A stretch of 64,000 nt of DNA from an uncultured Peptostreptococcaceae bacterium (GCA_947072565.1 CAMTIM010000027.1:39368-103367); one strand, 5' to 3'; positions 45,065 to 53,717 are shown, counted from the stretch's first letter. The notes: generated by a model not told the origin, from the letters alone. Made by a program: numbers and translations.

Positions 45065-45091
45065 TGTTTACGTTAGTAAACATTTGCTTAC
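45065..45091 (-). promoter_or_regulatory. Candidate operator upstream of psuK
   Basis: The perfect inverted repeat TGTTTAC-GTTA-GTAAACA (45065-45082) is followed two bases on by a third half-site, TGCTTAC (45085-45091). It lies 25 bases before the psuK start, where a repressor could act. Confidence 0.6.
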
Positions 45092-45151
45092 AAAGATAGT
45101 AACACTATTTTATTAATATTTCAATAAAAAAATGTTTTATTCTCTCAAGTA

Positions 45152-45178
45152 ACAAAAATAAAAATAAAACATATTATA
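45152..45178 (+). promoter_or_regulatory. Sigma-K-like promoter of yabG
   Basis: AC (45152-45153), a 16-base spacer and CATATTATA (45170-45178), which matches CATANNNTA. A mother-cell promoter is expected for a spore-coat protease. Confidence 0.5.
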
Positions 45179-45210
45179 AATTAAGATAAAAGTTATTAGG
45201 GAGGACATCT

Positions 45211-46071
45211 ATGAAAGTAGGAGACATAGTAGCAAGGAAATCATATAATAAGGATATTATTTTTAAGATAGTAGGATTTAGCATAGATGAAAAAAATGAA
45301 AAAATAGCTATATTAAAAGGCGTTGCATTTAGAATAATAGCAGATGCTCACTTAGATGATTTAGAAGCAGTAAAGATGCCAGATATAAAAGAAGTTTTTT
45401 TAGATAAAGGCGTAGAAACTTTACTTAATCAATCTATGAGAAAGGCACAAGAGAGACAAAAAAAGATGAACAGAGCAGTACCTAAACTTCAAGCAAATGC
45501 TAATGTTTATGGTATGCCAGGTAAAGTATTGCAAATAGATGGGGATAAAGAATATTTAAAAATATGTTTAGATGTATATACAGAGTTGGGAATCCCAGCT
45601 GTGGGAGTAGCTATACCAGAGGCAAACCAATATAAAGAAGTACGAGCACTATTAGAGAAGCACAACCCAGATATACTTGTAATAACAGGTCATGATGCTA
45701 TGACATCTAGAAAAGGCAATATAACAGATTTGAGCAACTATAAAAATTCAATGAATTTTATAAAAACTATAAAGCAAGCTCGCAAGTGGCAACCGAACTT
45801 AGATAGTTTGGTTATATTTGCTGGTGCATGCCAATCTAATTATGAACAACTAATAAAAGCTGGGGCAAATTATGCAAGTTCACCAGGTAGAATAATGATA
45901 CATGCACTAGATCCAGTTTTTGTAGTAGAAAAAATAGCTTGTTCAAGAATAGATACTATAGTACCTATAGATGAGGTTATAGAGCAGACTGTAACTGGGA
46001 TTAAAGGTGTAGGGGGATCAGAAACTAGAGGCAAATTTAGATGGGCAATGCCTAAATCAGTTTTGTATTAA
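45211..46071 (+). CDS. yabG: Sporulation-specific protease YabG
   Basis: A cysteine protease of 286 residues that trims spore coat proteins in the mother cell during sporulation (in C. difficile it also processes germination proteins). It is recognised along its length: KVGDIVARKSYNKDIIFKIVG at the start, HNPDILVITGHDAMTSRKG, and FAGACQSNYEQLIKAGANYASSPGRIMIHALDP with the conserved Cys and His, ending in GSETRGKFRWAMPK. ATG 45211 follows GGGAGG. The veg and sipL genes follow, an order common in this group. Confidence 0.95.
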   Translation: MKVGDIVARKSYNKDIIFKIVGFSIDEKNEKIAILKGVAFRIIADAHLDDLEAVKMPDIKEVFLDKGVETLLNQSMRKAQERQKKMNRAVPKLQANANVYGMPGKVLQIDGDKEYLKICLDVYTELGIPAVGVAIPEANQYKEVRALLEKHNPDILVITGHDAMTSRKGNITDLSNYKNSMNFIKTIKQARKWQPNLDSLVIFAGACQSNYEQLIKAGANYASSPGRIMIHALDPVFVVEKIACSRIDTIVPIDEVIEQTVTGIKGVGGSETRGKFRWAMPKSVLY

Positions 46072-46113
46072 CCAAAAAAATTAATATTATACTGTATATC
46101 TTAAAAAATACTA

Positions 46114-46142
46114 TTGACTTTTGTATAAATAAAATATAAAAT
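46114..46142 (+). promoter_or_regulatory. Upstream promoter of veg
   Basis: TTGACT (46114-46119), a 17-base spacer and TAAAAT (46137-46142). Confidence 0.6.
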
Positions 46143-46156
46143 ATTAGTTTAATCAT

Positions 46157-46185
46157 TTGACAAAAAAACAAATATATGATATTAT
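46157..46185 (+). promoter_or_regulatory. Main promoter of veg
   Basis: A perfect TTGACA (46157-46162), a 17-base spacer and TATTAT (46180-46185) with an extended TGA. Confidence 0.8.
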
Positions 46186-46218
46186 GTAAACATACAAACG
46201 TTTAAAGAAGGTGATATT

Positions 46219-46485
46219 ATGGCCACTGTTCAAACTCTAGATAATATAAGAGCAAGTTTGGAAAGACACTTAGGTAAGAAGATATTACTTAAGGCTAACA
46301 AGGGAAGAAAGCAGATTGTTACTAAAAAGGGAATACTAGAAAAAGTTTATCCAAGTGTGTTTGTTGTAAAATTAGATGATGAAGGTAATGGATGCTCTAG
46401 AGTATCTTATAGTTATTCTGATTTATTGACATCTAATGTAAAATTGCAAGTATTTAAAGATCAAAATAAATTACACGTTAGTTAA
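46219..46485 (+). CDS. veg: Veg protein
   Basis: A protein of 88 residues, the usual length for Veg/DUF1021. It begins with TLDNIRASLERHLGKKILLKANKGRKQ and continues RKQIVTKKGILEKVYPSVFVVKLD, with the family's SYSYSDLLTSNVKL near the end. In B. subtilis Veg is abundant in growing cells, and it has been linked to biofilm formation; its biochemical role is not settled. Two strong tandem promoters precede the gene. ATG 46219 follows AAGGTGAT. Confidence 0.95.
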   Translation: MATVQTLDNIRASLERHLGKKILLKANKGRKQIVTKKGILEKVYPSVFVVKLDDEGNGCSRVSYSYSDLLTSNVKLQVFKDQNKLHVS

Positions 46486-46519
46486 AATTATGCCTATTAA
46501 AAATAGGTGTAATTTTTTT
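46484..46519 (+). terminator. Terminator of veg
   Basis: AAAATTATGCCTATT pairs with AATAGGTGTAATTTT around four As, with a run of ten Ts. Confidence 0.85.
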
Positions 46520-46577
46520 TTTGTTCCTGAAATATAAATATAGTGTGATAGTTTTATTTAATACAGGGGGGATAAAC

Positions 46578-48128
46578 ATGGAATTAATTAAAGATGTAAT
46601 AAAAGTAGACAATAGAATGGACTTTGGAAAGTTTCAAACGTTTATAGAATCAGAAGCTGTTGTACCAGATAAGAAATCAGATGTTTATGATATTGTAAAA
46701 ACAGAAGGGTACATATCTATCAAGAAAATAGAAGTAACAGATGGGAAAATAGTTTGCAGGGGAAGTTTTAATTACAACGTAATATATATAACAGATGATA
46801 AAAATACAGTTTCGAGCGTAGATGGAAAAATAGACATAAATGAAATTATAGAAAAAGATAACATAGTTCAAGACATGGAATACATGTTGTTCCCAGAAAT
46901 TGAGCATATAGATTGTACTATAATGAATGAGAGAAAAATAAGAGTTGGTGCGCTTATGAATATAAGAGGAAGCCTATTCGATAAACAAAGATTAGATATA
47001 GTAAAAGATGTATCTCAAGTTGAAGGAATACAAAAGCATAGAAAAGAAATAAGCTATCAAGATATTATAGGAATAGAAAAATCAGAAAGTGTAATAAGAG
47101 ATACTATGACTATAAACACTGAAGAAATTCAATCTATAATAAGCTTAAATCCATATGCTAAGATAAAAGAAAGTAGAGTAGCTGATAATAAAGTTATAAT
47201 AGGTGGAGTATTAGAAATAAATCCGTTAGCTTGTACATATGATGGTGAGCTAGTTGAATTAGATAGAATAGGAATAGATTTCACTCAATTTATAGAAGTA
47301 CCAGGTGTTTGTGATGGTATGACAGAAGAAGCTTTGTTATCTATGGGAGACTTTAATTATACATTTAAGCAAAATGAAGACAATAATACAGGAATATTAG
47401 AAGTTGATTGCACAATAGGTTGTAAAGTAAAAGTAACAGATGATATTACAAGAGAAGTTTTACAAGATGCATATTCTCCACAAAAAATAATTAAATTTGA
47501 TCATAGAGCAATAGAAGTTAATAAAACTTTAAATAGTTCATCAGAAAACTTTATGGTAAGAGAGAGCATAAAAAATACTAATGATGATATACAAATAAAA
47601 GATATAGTTAGTGCATGTGCATCTATATCTATAGAAAATAGTTATGTAGAAGAAGATAAAAGTATAATACAAGGGATAATAAAAGTAGATGTATTATATG
47701 TTCCAGTAGAGGGATTAAGAATAGTTTATAAATTAAGTGAAGAAATACCTTTTGAACATGATGTTGTAATAGATAATTTAACAGATACTTGTAAAGTGTT
47801 TAATACAGCTTCTATAGAAAAATTAGATGTGGATTTAAATAGAGATCAAGTAGATTTAAATATAAAAATAAAAAGATTTACAGAAGCTGTGGATAAAAAA
47901 TCAGAAAGCTTTATAGTAAAAGGTGATGACCTAGGTGTTTATGATTTATCTAAAGCTCCAAGTATAATAGTTTATATATGTAAAGAAGGCGAAAACCTTT
48001 GGAATATAGCTAAAAAATACAACACTACTGAAAGTGAAATAGCAGAAATAAATGAAATAAAAATGGAAGAACCTTTAAAAGCAGGTAAATGTTTGATATT
48101 AGAAAAGAAAGTTGCTTTAGTAGATTAG
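46578..48128 (+). CDS. sipL: SPOCS/LysM spore coat protein SipL
   Basis: A protein of 516 residues with three SPOCS (DUF3794) repeats (about 10-140, 160-300 and 310-440) and a C-terminal LysM domain (about 465-512, VYICKEGENLWNIAKKYNTTESEIAEIN). In C. difficile SipL binds the SpoIVA coat ATPase through the LysM domain and is needed for coat assembly around the forespore. Here it stands close to yabG and veg, as there. I chose ATG 46578 after GGGGGGAT; an in-frame start at 46521 has no site. I found no clear mother-cell promoter directly upstream. Confidence 0.92.
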   Translation: MELIKDVIKVDNRMDFGKFQTFIESEAVVPDKKSDVYDIVKTEGYISIKKIEVTDGKIVCRGSFNYNVIYITDDKNTVSSVDGKIDINEIIEKDNIVQDMEYMLFPEIEHIDCTIMNERKIRVGALMNIRGSLFDKQRLDIVKDVSQVEGIQKHRKEISYQDIIGIEKSESVIRDTMTINTEEIQSIISLNPYAKIKESRVADNKVIIGGVLEINPLACTYDGELVELDRIGIDFTQFIEVPGVCDGMTEEALLSMGDFNYTFKQNEDNNTGILEVDCTIGCKVKVTDDITREVLQDAYSPQKIIKFDHRAIEVNKTLNSSSENFMVRESIKNTNDDIQIKDIVSACASISIENSYVEEDKSIIQGIIKVDVLYVPVEGLRIVYKLSEEIPFEHDVVIDNLTDTCKVFNTASIEKLDVDLNRDQVDLNIKIKRFTEAVDKKSESFIVKGDDLGVYDLSKAPSIIVYICKEGENLWNIAKKYNTTESEIAEINEIKMEEPLKAGKCLILEKKVALVD

Positions 48129-48139
48129 CAATATATTAA

Positions 48140-48186
48140 AATAAAACAATAGGGGATTATAATCCCCTATTGTTTTATTTTTTGTA
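48140..48186 (+). terminator. Terminator of sipL (perfect 20-bp arms)
   Basis: A fully symmetrical 40-bp palindrome at 48140-48179 (core ATAGGGGATTATAATCCCCT) followed by a T run. Confidence 0.92.
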
Positions 48187-48237
48187 GTATAATATTAGTA
48201 GTTAGGAATACATTATACTATGTACAAGGAGACTACA

Positions 48238-49128
48238 ATGAATTCTATAGAGTTGAAAAGTAGAGCTAAAATAAATTTATCGATAGATGTGCTAGGAAAA
48301 AGAAAAGATGGATACCATTTAGTCGAGATGATAATGCAAACAATCGATTTATATGACATTATAAAAATAAAAGAATTAAGCACAGAAGATATAGTTATAA
48401 AGAGCGATAGTTCTGATATACCACTAGATGAGGGTAATATTGTTTATAAAGCTATTAATTTGTTAAAAAATAAATTTAAAATAAATAAAGGTGTAGAAGT
48501 ATTTATACAAAAAAATATTCCAATAGCAGCAGGTATGGCTGGGGGAAGTTCAAATGCAGCTGCAGTTTTAGTAGGACTTAATAAACTATGGCAACTGAAT
48601 CTATCAGACGTAGAATTACAAGAAATAGGATTTAAGTTAGGGGCAGATGTACCATTTTGCATTTGTGGAGGAGCTGTTTTAGCAAGCGGTGTAGGAGAAG
48701 AACTAACTTATATAAAAGGATTACATAAAGATATTAGTATATTGGTGTGTAAACCAGATTTATTTGTATCTACCAAAGATGTTTATGGTGGGTTAGATTT
48801 AGAAAATATTCAAAATAGACCAGATAATAAATTATTAATAGATTGTCTCAATAGAGATGATATAGATATTGTAGCAAGTAATATGGTTAATGTTCTTGAA
48901 ACTGTAACAAGTAAATATCATAAAGAAATAAATGAAATTGAAAAAATTATGATAGAAAACAAGGCTTTAGGATCTATGATGAGTGGTAGTGGTCCAACCG
49001 TATTTGGTTTATTTGAAAATAAAGAACAAGCCCTAAGGGGTAAAGAAAAACTATTAGAAAAATACTCTCAAGTATATGTTGTTAATAGTAATGAAAAAGG
49101 AGTTGAAATTGATGGAGAATTTAAATAA
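48238..49128 (+). CDS. ispE: 4-diphosphocytidyl-2-C-methyl-D-erythritol kinase
   Basis: A GHMP-family kinase of 296 residues in the MEP isoprenoid pathway. The start motif SRAKINLSIDVLGKRKDGYH carries the catalytic Lys, the ATP loop is PIAAGMAGGSSNAAA (about 96-110), GADVPFCICGGAVLASGVGE holds the catalytic Asp, and GSMMSGSGPTVFGLF closes the fold. ATG 48238 follows AAGGAG; ATG 48220 precedes that site. The GntR gene overlaps its end by 17 bases. The MEP pathway could feed undecaprenyl phosphate and quinone-type lipids. Confidence 0.96.
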   Translation: MNSIELKSRAKINLSIDVLGKRKDGYHLVEMIMQTIDLYDIIKIKELSTEDIVIKSDSSDIPLDEGNIVYKAINLLKNKFKINKGVEVFIQKNIPIAAGMAGGSSNAAAVLVGLNKLWQLNLSDVELQEIGFKLGADVPFCICGGAVLASGVGEELTYIKGLHKDISILVCKPDLFVSTKDVYGGLDLENIQNRPDNKLLIDCLNRDDIDIVASNMVNVLETVTSKYHKEINEIEKIMIENKALGSMMSGSGPTVFGLFENKEQALRGKEKLLEKYSQVYVVNSNEKGVEIDGEFK

Positions 49129-49792
49129 ATTAAATTTAGATGATTATAAGCCATTAAGGGATGTAGTGTTTGAAAATTTAAGAGAAGCAATAGTAGAAGG
49201 AAAAGTAAAACCTGGACAGAGATTAATGGAAGTTCAGTTAGCAGAGCAATTAGGGGTAAGTAGAACACCTGTTAGAGAAGCAATAAGAAAACTTGAATTA
49301 GAAGGTTTAGTTATTATGCTTCCTAGAAAAGGTGCTTATGTAGCTAATATGTCTTTAAAAGACATAATCGATGTTTTAGAAATAAGAGCGAGTGTAGAGG
49401 GGTTAGCAGCATCACTAGCATCTGAAAGAATAAGCCCAGAGGATATAAAGAAACTTGAGGCTATACTTAAAGACTTTGAACAAAGTGCTGCTGGTTCAGA
49501 TGTAGAAACTTTACTTAAAAAAGATGTTGAATTCCATGAATGTATATTTAAGGCGACTAACAATAAAAAACTGCATCAATTAATAAATTCATTATGGGAG
49601 CAAGTATATAGATTTAGAGTAACTTATATATCTGATTATGATTCAACTGTAAATATAGCAAGAGATCATAAGCTTATTTTAGACGCTATAAAAAAAGGTG
49701 ATAATGAGATGGCGAAGAAACATGCCACAGAACATATAGAAAAATTAGAACATTTTATGATAGAGAGAACAATGAATAATAAAGATCTTTAA
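49112..49792 (+). CDS. GntR-family regulator, FadR/FCD type
   Basis: A transcription factor of 226 residues. The N-terminal winged helix (about 12-75) shows FENLREAIVEGKVKPGQRLMEVQLAEQLGVSRTPVREAIRKLE. The C-terminal FCD domain (about 85-215) holds the metal/carboxylate-site residues in DVEFHECIFKATNNKKLHQL, DHKLILDAIKKGD and KHATEHIEKLEHF. The ligand is probably a small carboxylate. ATG 49112 is nine bases after AAGGAG; it overlaps the 3' end of ispE. No palindromic operator was noticed next to it. Confidence 0.9.
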   Translation: MENLNKLNLDDYKPLRDVVFENLREAIVEGKVKPGQRLMEVQLAEQLGVSRTPVREAIRKLELEGLVIMLPRKGAYVANMSLKDIIDVLEIRASVEGLAASLASERISPEDIKKLEAILKDFEQSAAGSDVETLLKKDVEFHECIFKATNNKKLHQLINSLWEQVYRFRVTYISDYDSTVNIARDHKLILDAIKKGDNEMAKKHATEHIEKLEHFMIERTMNNKDL

Positions 49793-49819
49793 AAAAGAAG
49801 GGTATCCTTCTTTTTTTTA
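49791..49819 (+). terminator. Terminator of ispE-gntR
   Basis: AAAAAAGAAGG pairs with CCTTCTTTTTT; it begins inside the stop codon. Confidence 0.85.
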
Positions 49820-49822
49820 TTG

Positions 49823-49850
49823 GTATAAAAAGTATTAGACTGGATATACT
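49823..49850 (+). promoter_or_regulatory. Sigma-F/G-type promoter of spoIIR
   Basis: GTATA (49823-49827), a 14-base spacer and GGATATACT (49842-49850), which fits GGNNANANT. Transcription by sigma-F in the forespore is expected for spoIIR. Confidence 0.72.
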
Positions 49851-49882
49851 CAAAATAGAAATATTTTGAGGGGGAATTAGTT

Positions 49883-50539
49883 ATGAATAAAATAAAATTT
49901 AGAGTAATTATATTAATATTAAGTCTTATAGGAATTATATCTGTCATGACTATAACAATAAGTGGGGAAGTAAAAAAAGTAGATTCGATATCAGAGGATT
50001 ATAAAAATAAATTAATAAGATTTCATGTAATAGCAAATAGTGATACTGATGAAGACCAAGAATTAAAGCTTAAAGTAAGAGATGCAGTTATAGCATATTT
50101 ACAGCCAAAGCTAATAGAATCAACTAGTATAGCACAAAGTGAAGAGATTATAAAAAATGAATATGATGAATTGGAAAAAATAAGTAAAAATATTATTTGT
50201 AAAAATGGATATAATTATGACGTGAAGGTAGGTATAAAAAACAGTACATTCCCTACTAAACAATACTCTAGTGTTATACTTCCAGCAGGAGAATATAAAG
50301 CATTAAAAATAGTTATAGGCAAAGGTCAAGGTAAAAATTGGTGGTGTGTTATGTTTCCTCCATTATGTTTTGTAGATAAATCAAATGGAGTTATAGATAA
50401 GGCTACAGATAAAAAATTAAAAGAAGTTTTAACTGAAGATGAATACAAATTAATAACACAAAAGACAGAAAAAGATATGAACAAAATGAAAGTTAAATTT
50501 AAAGTAGTTGAAATATTAGACAAATATTTTAAGAAATAA
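49883..50539 (+). CDS. spoIIR: Stage II sporulation protein R
   Basis: A protein of 218 residues made in the forespore and secreted towards the mother cell, where it triggers processing of pro-sigma-E by SpoIIGA. An N-terminal membrane/signal segment (about 7-26) is followed by the hallmark KLIRFHVIANSDTDEDQELKLKVRDAV (about 43-69) and the SSVILPAGEYKALKIVIGKGQGKNWWCVMFPPLCF block. ATG 49883 follows GAGGGGG. The forespore promoter upstream and the SleB-type gene 17 bases downstream point to a small sporulation operon. Confidence 0.95.
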   Translation: MNKIKFRVIILILSLIGIISVMTITISGEVKKVDSISEDYKNKLIRFHVIANSDTDEDQELKLKVRDAVIAYLQPKLIESTSIAQSEEIIKNEYDELEKISKNIICKNGYNYDVKVGIKNSTFPTKQYSSVILPAGEYKALKIVIGKGQGKNWWCVMFPPLCFVDKSNGVIDKATDKKLKEVLTEDEYKLITQKTEKDMNKMKVKFKVVEILDKYFKK

Positions 50540-50556
50540 AAGGAGTGATTTTAACT

Positions 50557-51066
50557 ATGGATAGGTGCTATAAGTTTATAGTGTCATTATTAGTTTTAAC
50601 TTATGTGTTAGTGCCATGTAGCCAAGTTTTAGCATTAAGTCAAGATTTGAGCAATAAAAATAATGTGTCATCAGAATCTGCAAGACAAGAAAAAAGAGAA
50701 GTTATAAAGATAAGCAATGATGAACTTTTATTATTATCAAAATTAATTACAGGAGAGGCTAGAGGTGAAAGTTACGAAGGGCAAGTGGCCGTAGCTGCTG
50801 TAGTTATAAATAGAGTGAAAGATTCTAGATTTCCAAATAGTATAAGAGATGTTATATATCAAAAAAATGCATTCTCAGTAGTTGATGATGGATCAATAAA
50901 TATGCAATACACGGAAAGTGCATATAAGGCGGCTCAAGAGGCGTTGTATGGACAAGATCCAACTAATAAAGCAATATATTTTTGGAATCCAGATATAGCC
51001 ACATGCCAGTGGATAAGAACGTTAGACCCGTACATGAGAATTGGAAATCATGTGTTTGCCAAATAA
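50557..51066 (+). CDS. SleB-type cell wall hydrolase
   Basis: A secreted enzyme of 169 residues. A signal peptide (about 1-26, ending VLA) precedes a linker and the Hydrolase_2 (SleB/CwlJ) domain from about 55, with the catalytic Glu in LITGEARGESYEGQVAVAAVVINRV and the conserved AIYFWNPD and GNHVFAK. Its place after spoIIR suggests a role in spore peptidoglycan, during engulfment or in the cortex. ATG 50557 is 11 bases after AGGAG; GTG 50545 overlaps that site. Confidence 0.88.
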   Translation: MDRCYKFIVSLLVLTYVLVPCSQVLALSQDLSNKNNVSSESARQEKREVIKISNDELLLLSKLITGEARGESYEGQVAVAAVVINRVKDSRFPNSIRDVIYQKNAFSVVDDGSINMQYTESAYKAAQEALYGQDPTNKAIYFWNPDIATCQWIRTLDPYMRIGNHVFAK

Positions 51067-51091
51067 GTACATAACATACTAGAATTTTAGG

Positions 51092-51121
51092 ATAAAGGAG
51101 CTTTTGCTCCTTTATTTTTTT
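51092..51121 (+). terminator. Terminator of the spoIIR operon
   Basis: ATAAAGGAGC pairs perfectly with GCTCCTTTAT around TTTT, then a T run. Confidence 0.93.
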
Positions 51122-51210
51122 ATTAAAATAAACTATAATAATCATTTAGATGGTAAAATGCATATAATATTTGATATTAATAAATACAAAGCAGGAAGGT
51201 GAGCAAAATT

Positions 51211-52278
51211 ATGAATAAACTTAATGTAGCTTTAATATTTGGTGGAAAGTCAGGAGAGCACGAAGTTTCATTAGCATCATCAGCTTCGATATATACTCAT
51301 ATTGATAAAAGTAAATACAATATTTTTACTATAGGAATAACTAAAGATGGAAGATGGATGTATTATGAAGGAAATGAAGAAAATATAAGAAACGGGGAAT
51401 GGGTTAATTTAGCTAACAAAAATGTTGAAATTAATTTAGTTCCAGTTGGAAATAAAGAAGTAGGAATCGTATTTGAAGATGGACGATTAGAAAAAATAGA
51501 TGTATTATTCCCAGTTTTACATGGGCCTTATGGAGAAGATGGAACTATTCAAGGTTTATTTGAAATAAGCCAAATACCATATGTAGGATGTGGAGTTTTA
51601 GCTTCAAGTGTAGGTATGGATAAACTTATATGTAAAAAAGTATTTACACAAATAGGATTACCACAAGTTGATTATACAGATACACATAAGAGTATATTTA
51701 ATAAATATACACAAGAAGAATTAGATAAAATAGAAGGAAAATTAAATTATCCTATATTTGTAAAACCAGCTAATTTAGGTTCAAGTGTTGGGATATCAAA
51801 AGCGAATAACAGAGAAGAACTTTTAAGTGGAATTAATGAAGCGTTAAAATTTGATGCTAGAATAGTTCTAGAACAAGGTATAGATGCAAGAGAAATAGAA
51901 GTTGCTGTACTTGGAAATAACGAAGTTAAAGCATCTATAGCAGGGGAAATAAAGCCAGCTAAAGATTTCTATGACTATGAAGATAAATATATAAATGGTT
52001 CATCAACATATGATATACCAGCAAATATAAATGAAACAGATATGGAAAATATAAGAAAAATGGCAATCGAAGCATTTAAAAGTATAGATGGAAAAGGACT
52101 TTCTAGAGTTGATTTCTTTATAGATAAAAATTCAGGAGAAATATTTATAAACGAAATAAATACATTACCAGGATTTACAAACATAAGTATGTATCCTAAA
52201 ATGTGGGAAGCAACAGGATTAAATTATTCTAGCCTTATAGATAGTCTTATACAATTAGCTTTAGATACTAAAAAGTAG
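51211..52278 (+). CDS. ddl: D-alanine-D-alanine ligase
   Basis: An ATP-grasp enzyme of 355 residues that makes the D-Ala-D-Ala end of peptidoglycan precursors. The motifs NVALIFGGKSGEHEVSLASS, VLHGPYGEDGTIQGLFE, PIFVKPANLGSSVGISK and the metal-binding FINEINTLPGFTNISMYPKMW are all intact. The presence of KDFYDYEDKY (the tyrosine loop) fits a Ddl and argues against a VanA-type D-lactate ligase. ATG 51211 follows GGTGA; a GTG at 51199 lies within the ribosome binding site. The murI gene begins 14 bases later. Confidence 0.94.
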   Translation: MNKLNVALIFGGKSGEHEVSLASSASIYTHIDKSKYNIFTIGITKDGRWMYYEGNEENIRNGEWVNLANKNVEINLVPVGNKEVGIVFEDGRLEKIDVLFPVLHGPYGEDGTIQGLFEISQIPYVGCGVLASSVGMDKLICKKVFTQIGLPQVDYTDTHKSIFNKYTQEELDKIEGKLNYPIFVKPANLGSSVGISKANNREELLSGINEALKFDARIVLEQGIDAREIEVAVLGNNEVKASIAGEIKPAKDFYDYEDKYINGSSTYDIPANINETDMENIRKMAIEAFKSIDGKGLSRVDFFIDKNSGEIFINEINTLPGFTNISMYPKMWEATGLNYSSLIDSLIQLALDTKK

Positions 52279-52292
52279 AGCAGGTGTGAAGT

Positions 52293-53102
52293 ATGAATGA
52301 TAGACCTATCGGTGTATTTGACTCGGGGTTAGGAGGACTAACTGTTTTAAAAGAAATAATGAAAATTTTACCTAATGAAAATATAGTTTATTTTGGAGAT
52401 ACAGCTAGGGTACCTTATGGAGCGAGATCAAAAGAGACAATAATAAAATATACATTTCAAGCTATAAATTTTTTAATGTCTAAGAATGTAAAAGCGATAG
52501 TAATTGCTTGTAATACAGCGACTGCTAGAAGTTTAAAAGAAGCTAATGAAAAATATGATATACCTATAATTGGAGTTATAGAAGCTGGAGCTAGAACAGC
52601 AGCATATTCTACTAAAAATAAAATAGTAGGCGTTATTGGTACAGAAGGAACTATTCGTTCGAAAGCTTATAACGTTGAAATAGGAAAAATAGATAAAGAA
52701 ATAAAGATAATTGATAAGGCATGTCCTTTATTTGTACCTATAGTTGAAGAAGGATGGTCAAATACGGAAATTGCATCGTTAACTGCTCAAAAATATTTAG
52801 GTGAGCTAATAGAACAAGGAATAGACTCTTTAGTTTTAGGTTGTACACATTATCCATTACTAAAGAGAACTGTAGGTGAAGTAGTCGGAGAAAATATAAA
52901 ACTGGTAAATCCAGCTAAAGAAACAGCTAAAGATTTAAAGAAAATACTAGAAAATAAAGAATTGATTAGATTAGATGAAAGCATTAAACCATCATATGAA
53001 TACTATGTTTCTGATATACCTGAAAAATTTGCTAGTATAGGCGAAGAATTTTTGAAAAAAGAAATTCAAGATATAAAAAATGTAGAAATACAAAAATATT
53101 AG
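52293..53102 (+). CDS. murI: Glutamate racemase
   Basis: A cofactor-free racemase of 269 residues that supplies D-glutamate for peptidoglycan. The two catalytic cysteines are Cys73 in IACNTATA and Cys184 in LGCTHYPLL. The start RPIGVFDSGLGGLTVLKEI is typical. It follows ddl by 14 bases, so the two D-amino-acid genes for the wall are one unit; a DUF1934 gene follows after 60 bases. Confidence 0.96.
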   Translation: MNDRPIGVFDSGLGGLTVLKEIMKILPNENIVYFGDTARVPYGARSKETIIKYTFQAINFLMSKNVKAIVIACNTATARSLKEANEKYDIPIIGVIEAGARTAAYSTKNKIVGVIGTEGTIRSKAYNVEIGKIDKEIKIIDKACPLFVPIVEEGWSNTEIASLTAQKYLGELIEQGIDSLVLGCTHYPLLKRTVGEVVGENIKLVNPAKETAKDLKKILENKELIRLDESIKPSYEYYVSDIPEKFASIGEEFLKKEIQDIKNVEIQKY

Positions 53103-53162
53103 TTAGATGAGATAAACTTTAGTCTATATAGCCTAAAGTTTATACTTATTTAGGAGGAAAAA

Positions 53163-53579
53163 ATGAACGGAAAAGTTAGCATAACTACAAAACAATATGA
53201 TGAAAATGGAAAAGTAGATACTATAAATCTAAGCATGCCTGCCGATGTATATTATAAAAATAACGATATATATGTAGTTTATAAAGAAAATGAAGATGGA
53301 AATAAAACAACAAGTACAATAAAAATATCGGAAAATGAAATTAATATAAAAAGATTTGGGGATACTAATTCCACTATGAATTTTAAAAAAAATAGTGTTT
53401 ATGAAACGAAATATAGAACACCTCAGGGTCTGTTTATAATAGAAACAAACACTAAAGAATTAAAGATAGAGAAAAATGAAAAAAAATGTATAAAAGCAGA
53501 AATAGAGTATGATATAAAAATTATGGAATTGTTTAAAGGTAAAAATAAAATAAGCATTACAGTTCAAATAAATGAATAA
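53163..53579 (+). CDS. DUF1934-family beta-barrel protein (YwiB-like)
   Basis: A protein of 138 residues with the alternating polar/hydrophobic pattern of a small beta barrel. Conserved spots are the KVSITTKQYDENGKVDTI start, the RFGDTNSTMNFKKNSVYETKYRTPQGLFIIETNTKEL core and the IEYDIKIMELFKGKNKISITV end. The family is widespread in Firmicutes and has no known function; it recalls a calycin-type fold. ATG 53163 follows AGGAGG. Confidence 0.85.
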   Translation: MNGKVSITTKQYDENGKVDTINLSMPADVYYKNNDIYVVYKENEDGNKTTSTIKISENEINIKRFGDTNSTMNFKKNSVYETKYRTPQGLFIIETNTKELKIEKNEKKCIKAEIEYDIKIMELFKGKNKISITVQINE

Positions 53580-53628
53580 TTTACATAATTAAAAATTTAT
53601 TATAAATCTTTAATTATATAAATTTCAT

Positions 53629-53662
53629 AAAGGTAGTTAAAATACTACCTTTTCTTTAATTT
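53629..53662 (+). terminator. Terminator of the ddl-murI-DUF1934 unit
   Basis: AAAGGTAGT pairs with ACTACCTTT, followed by TCTTTAATTT. Confidence 0.75.
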
Positions 53663-53689
53663 ATTTGGTATTATAATAATTATACTAAA

Positions 53690-53717
53690 CTTTGCATCTT
53701 TTAAAAAAGATACAAGG
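53690..53717 (+). other. Hairpin in the tilS leader
   Basis: CTTTGCATCTTTT pairs with AAAAGATACAAGG (wobble pairs included). A run of seven Ts comes ten bases later. It stands just after an extended -10 (TGGTATTAT, 53666-53674). Confidence 0.4.

Noticed and set aside
46521..46577. Sigma-E-type promoter directly before sipL
   Set aside because: The only candidate -10 (AATACAGG) overlaps the ribosome binding site; spacing is wrong.
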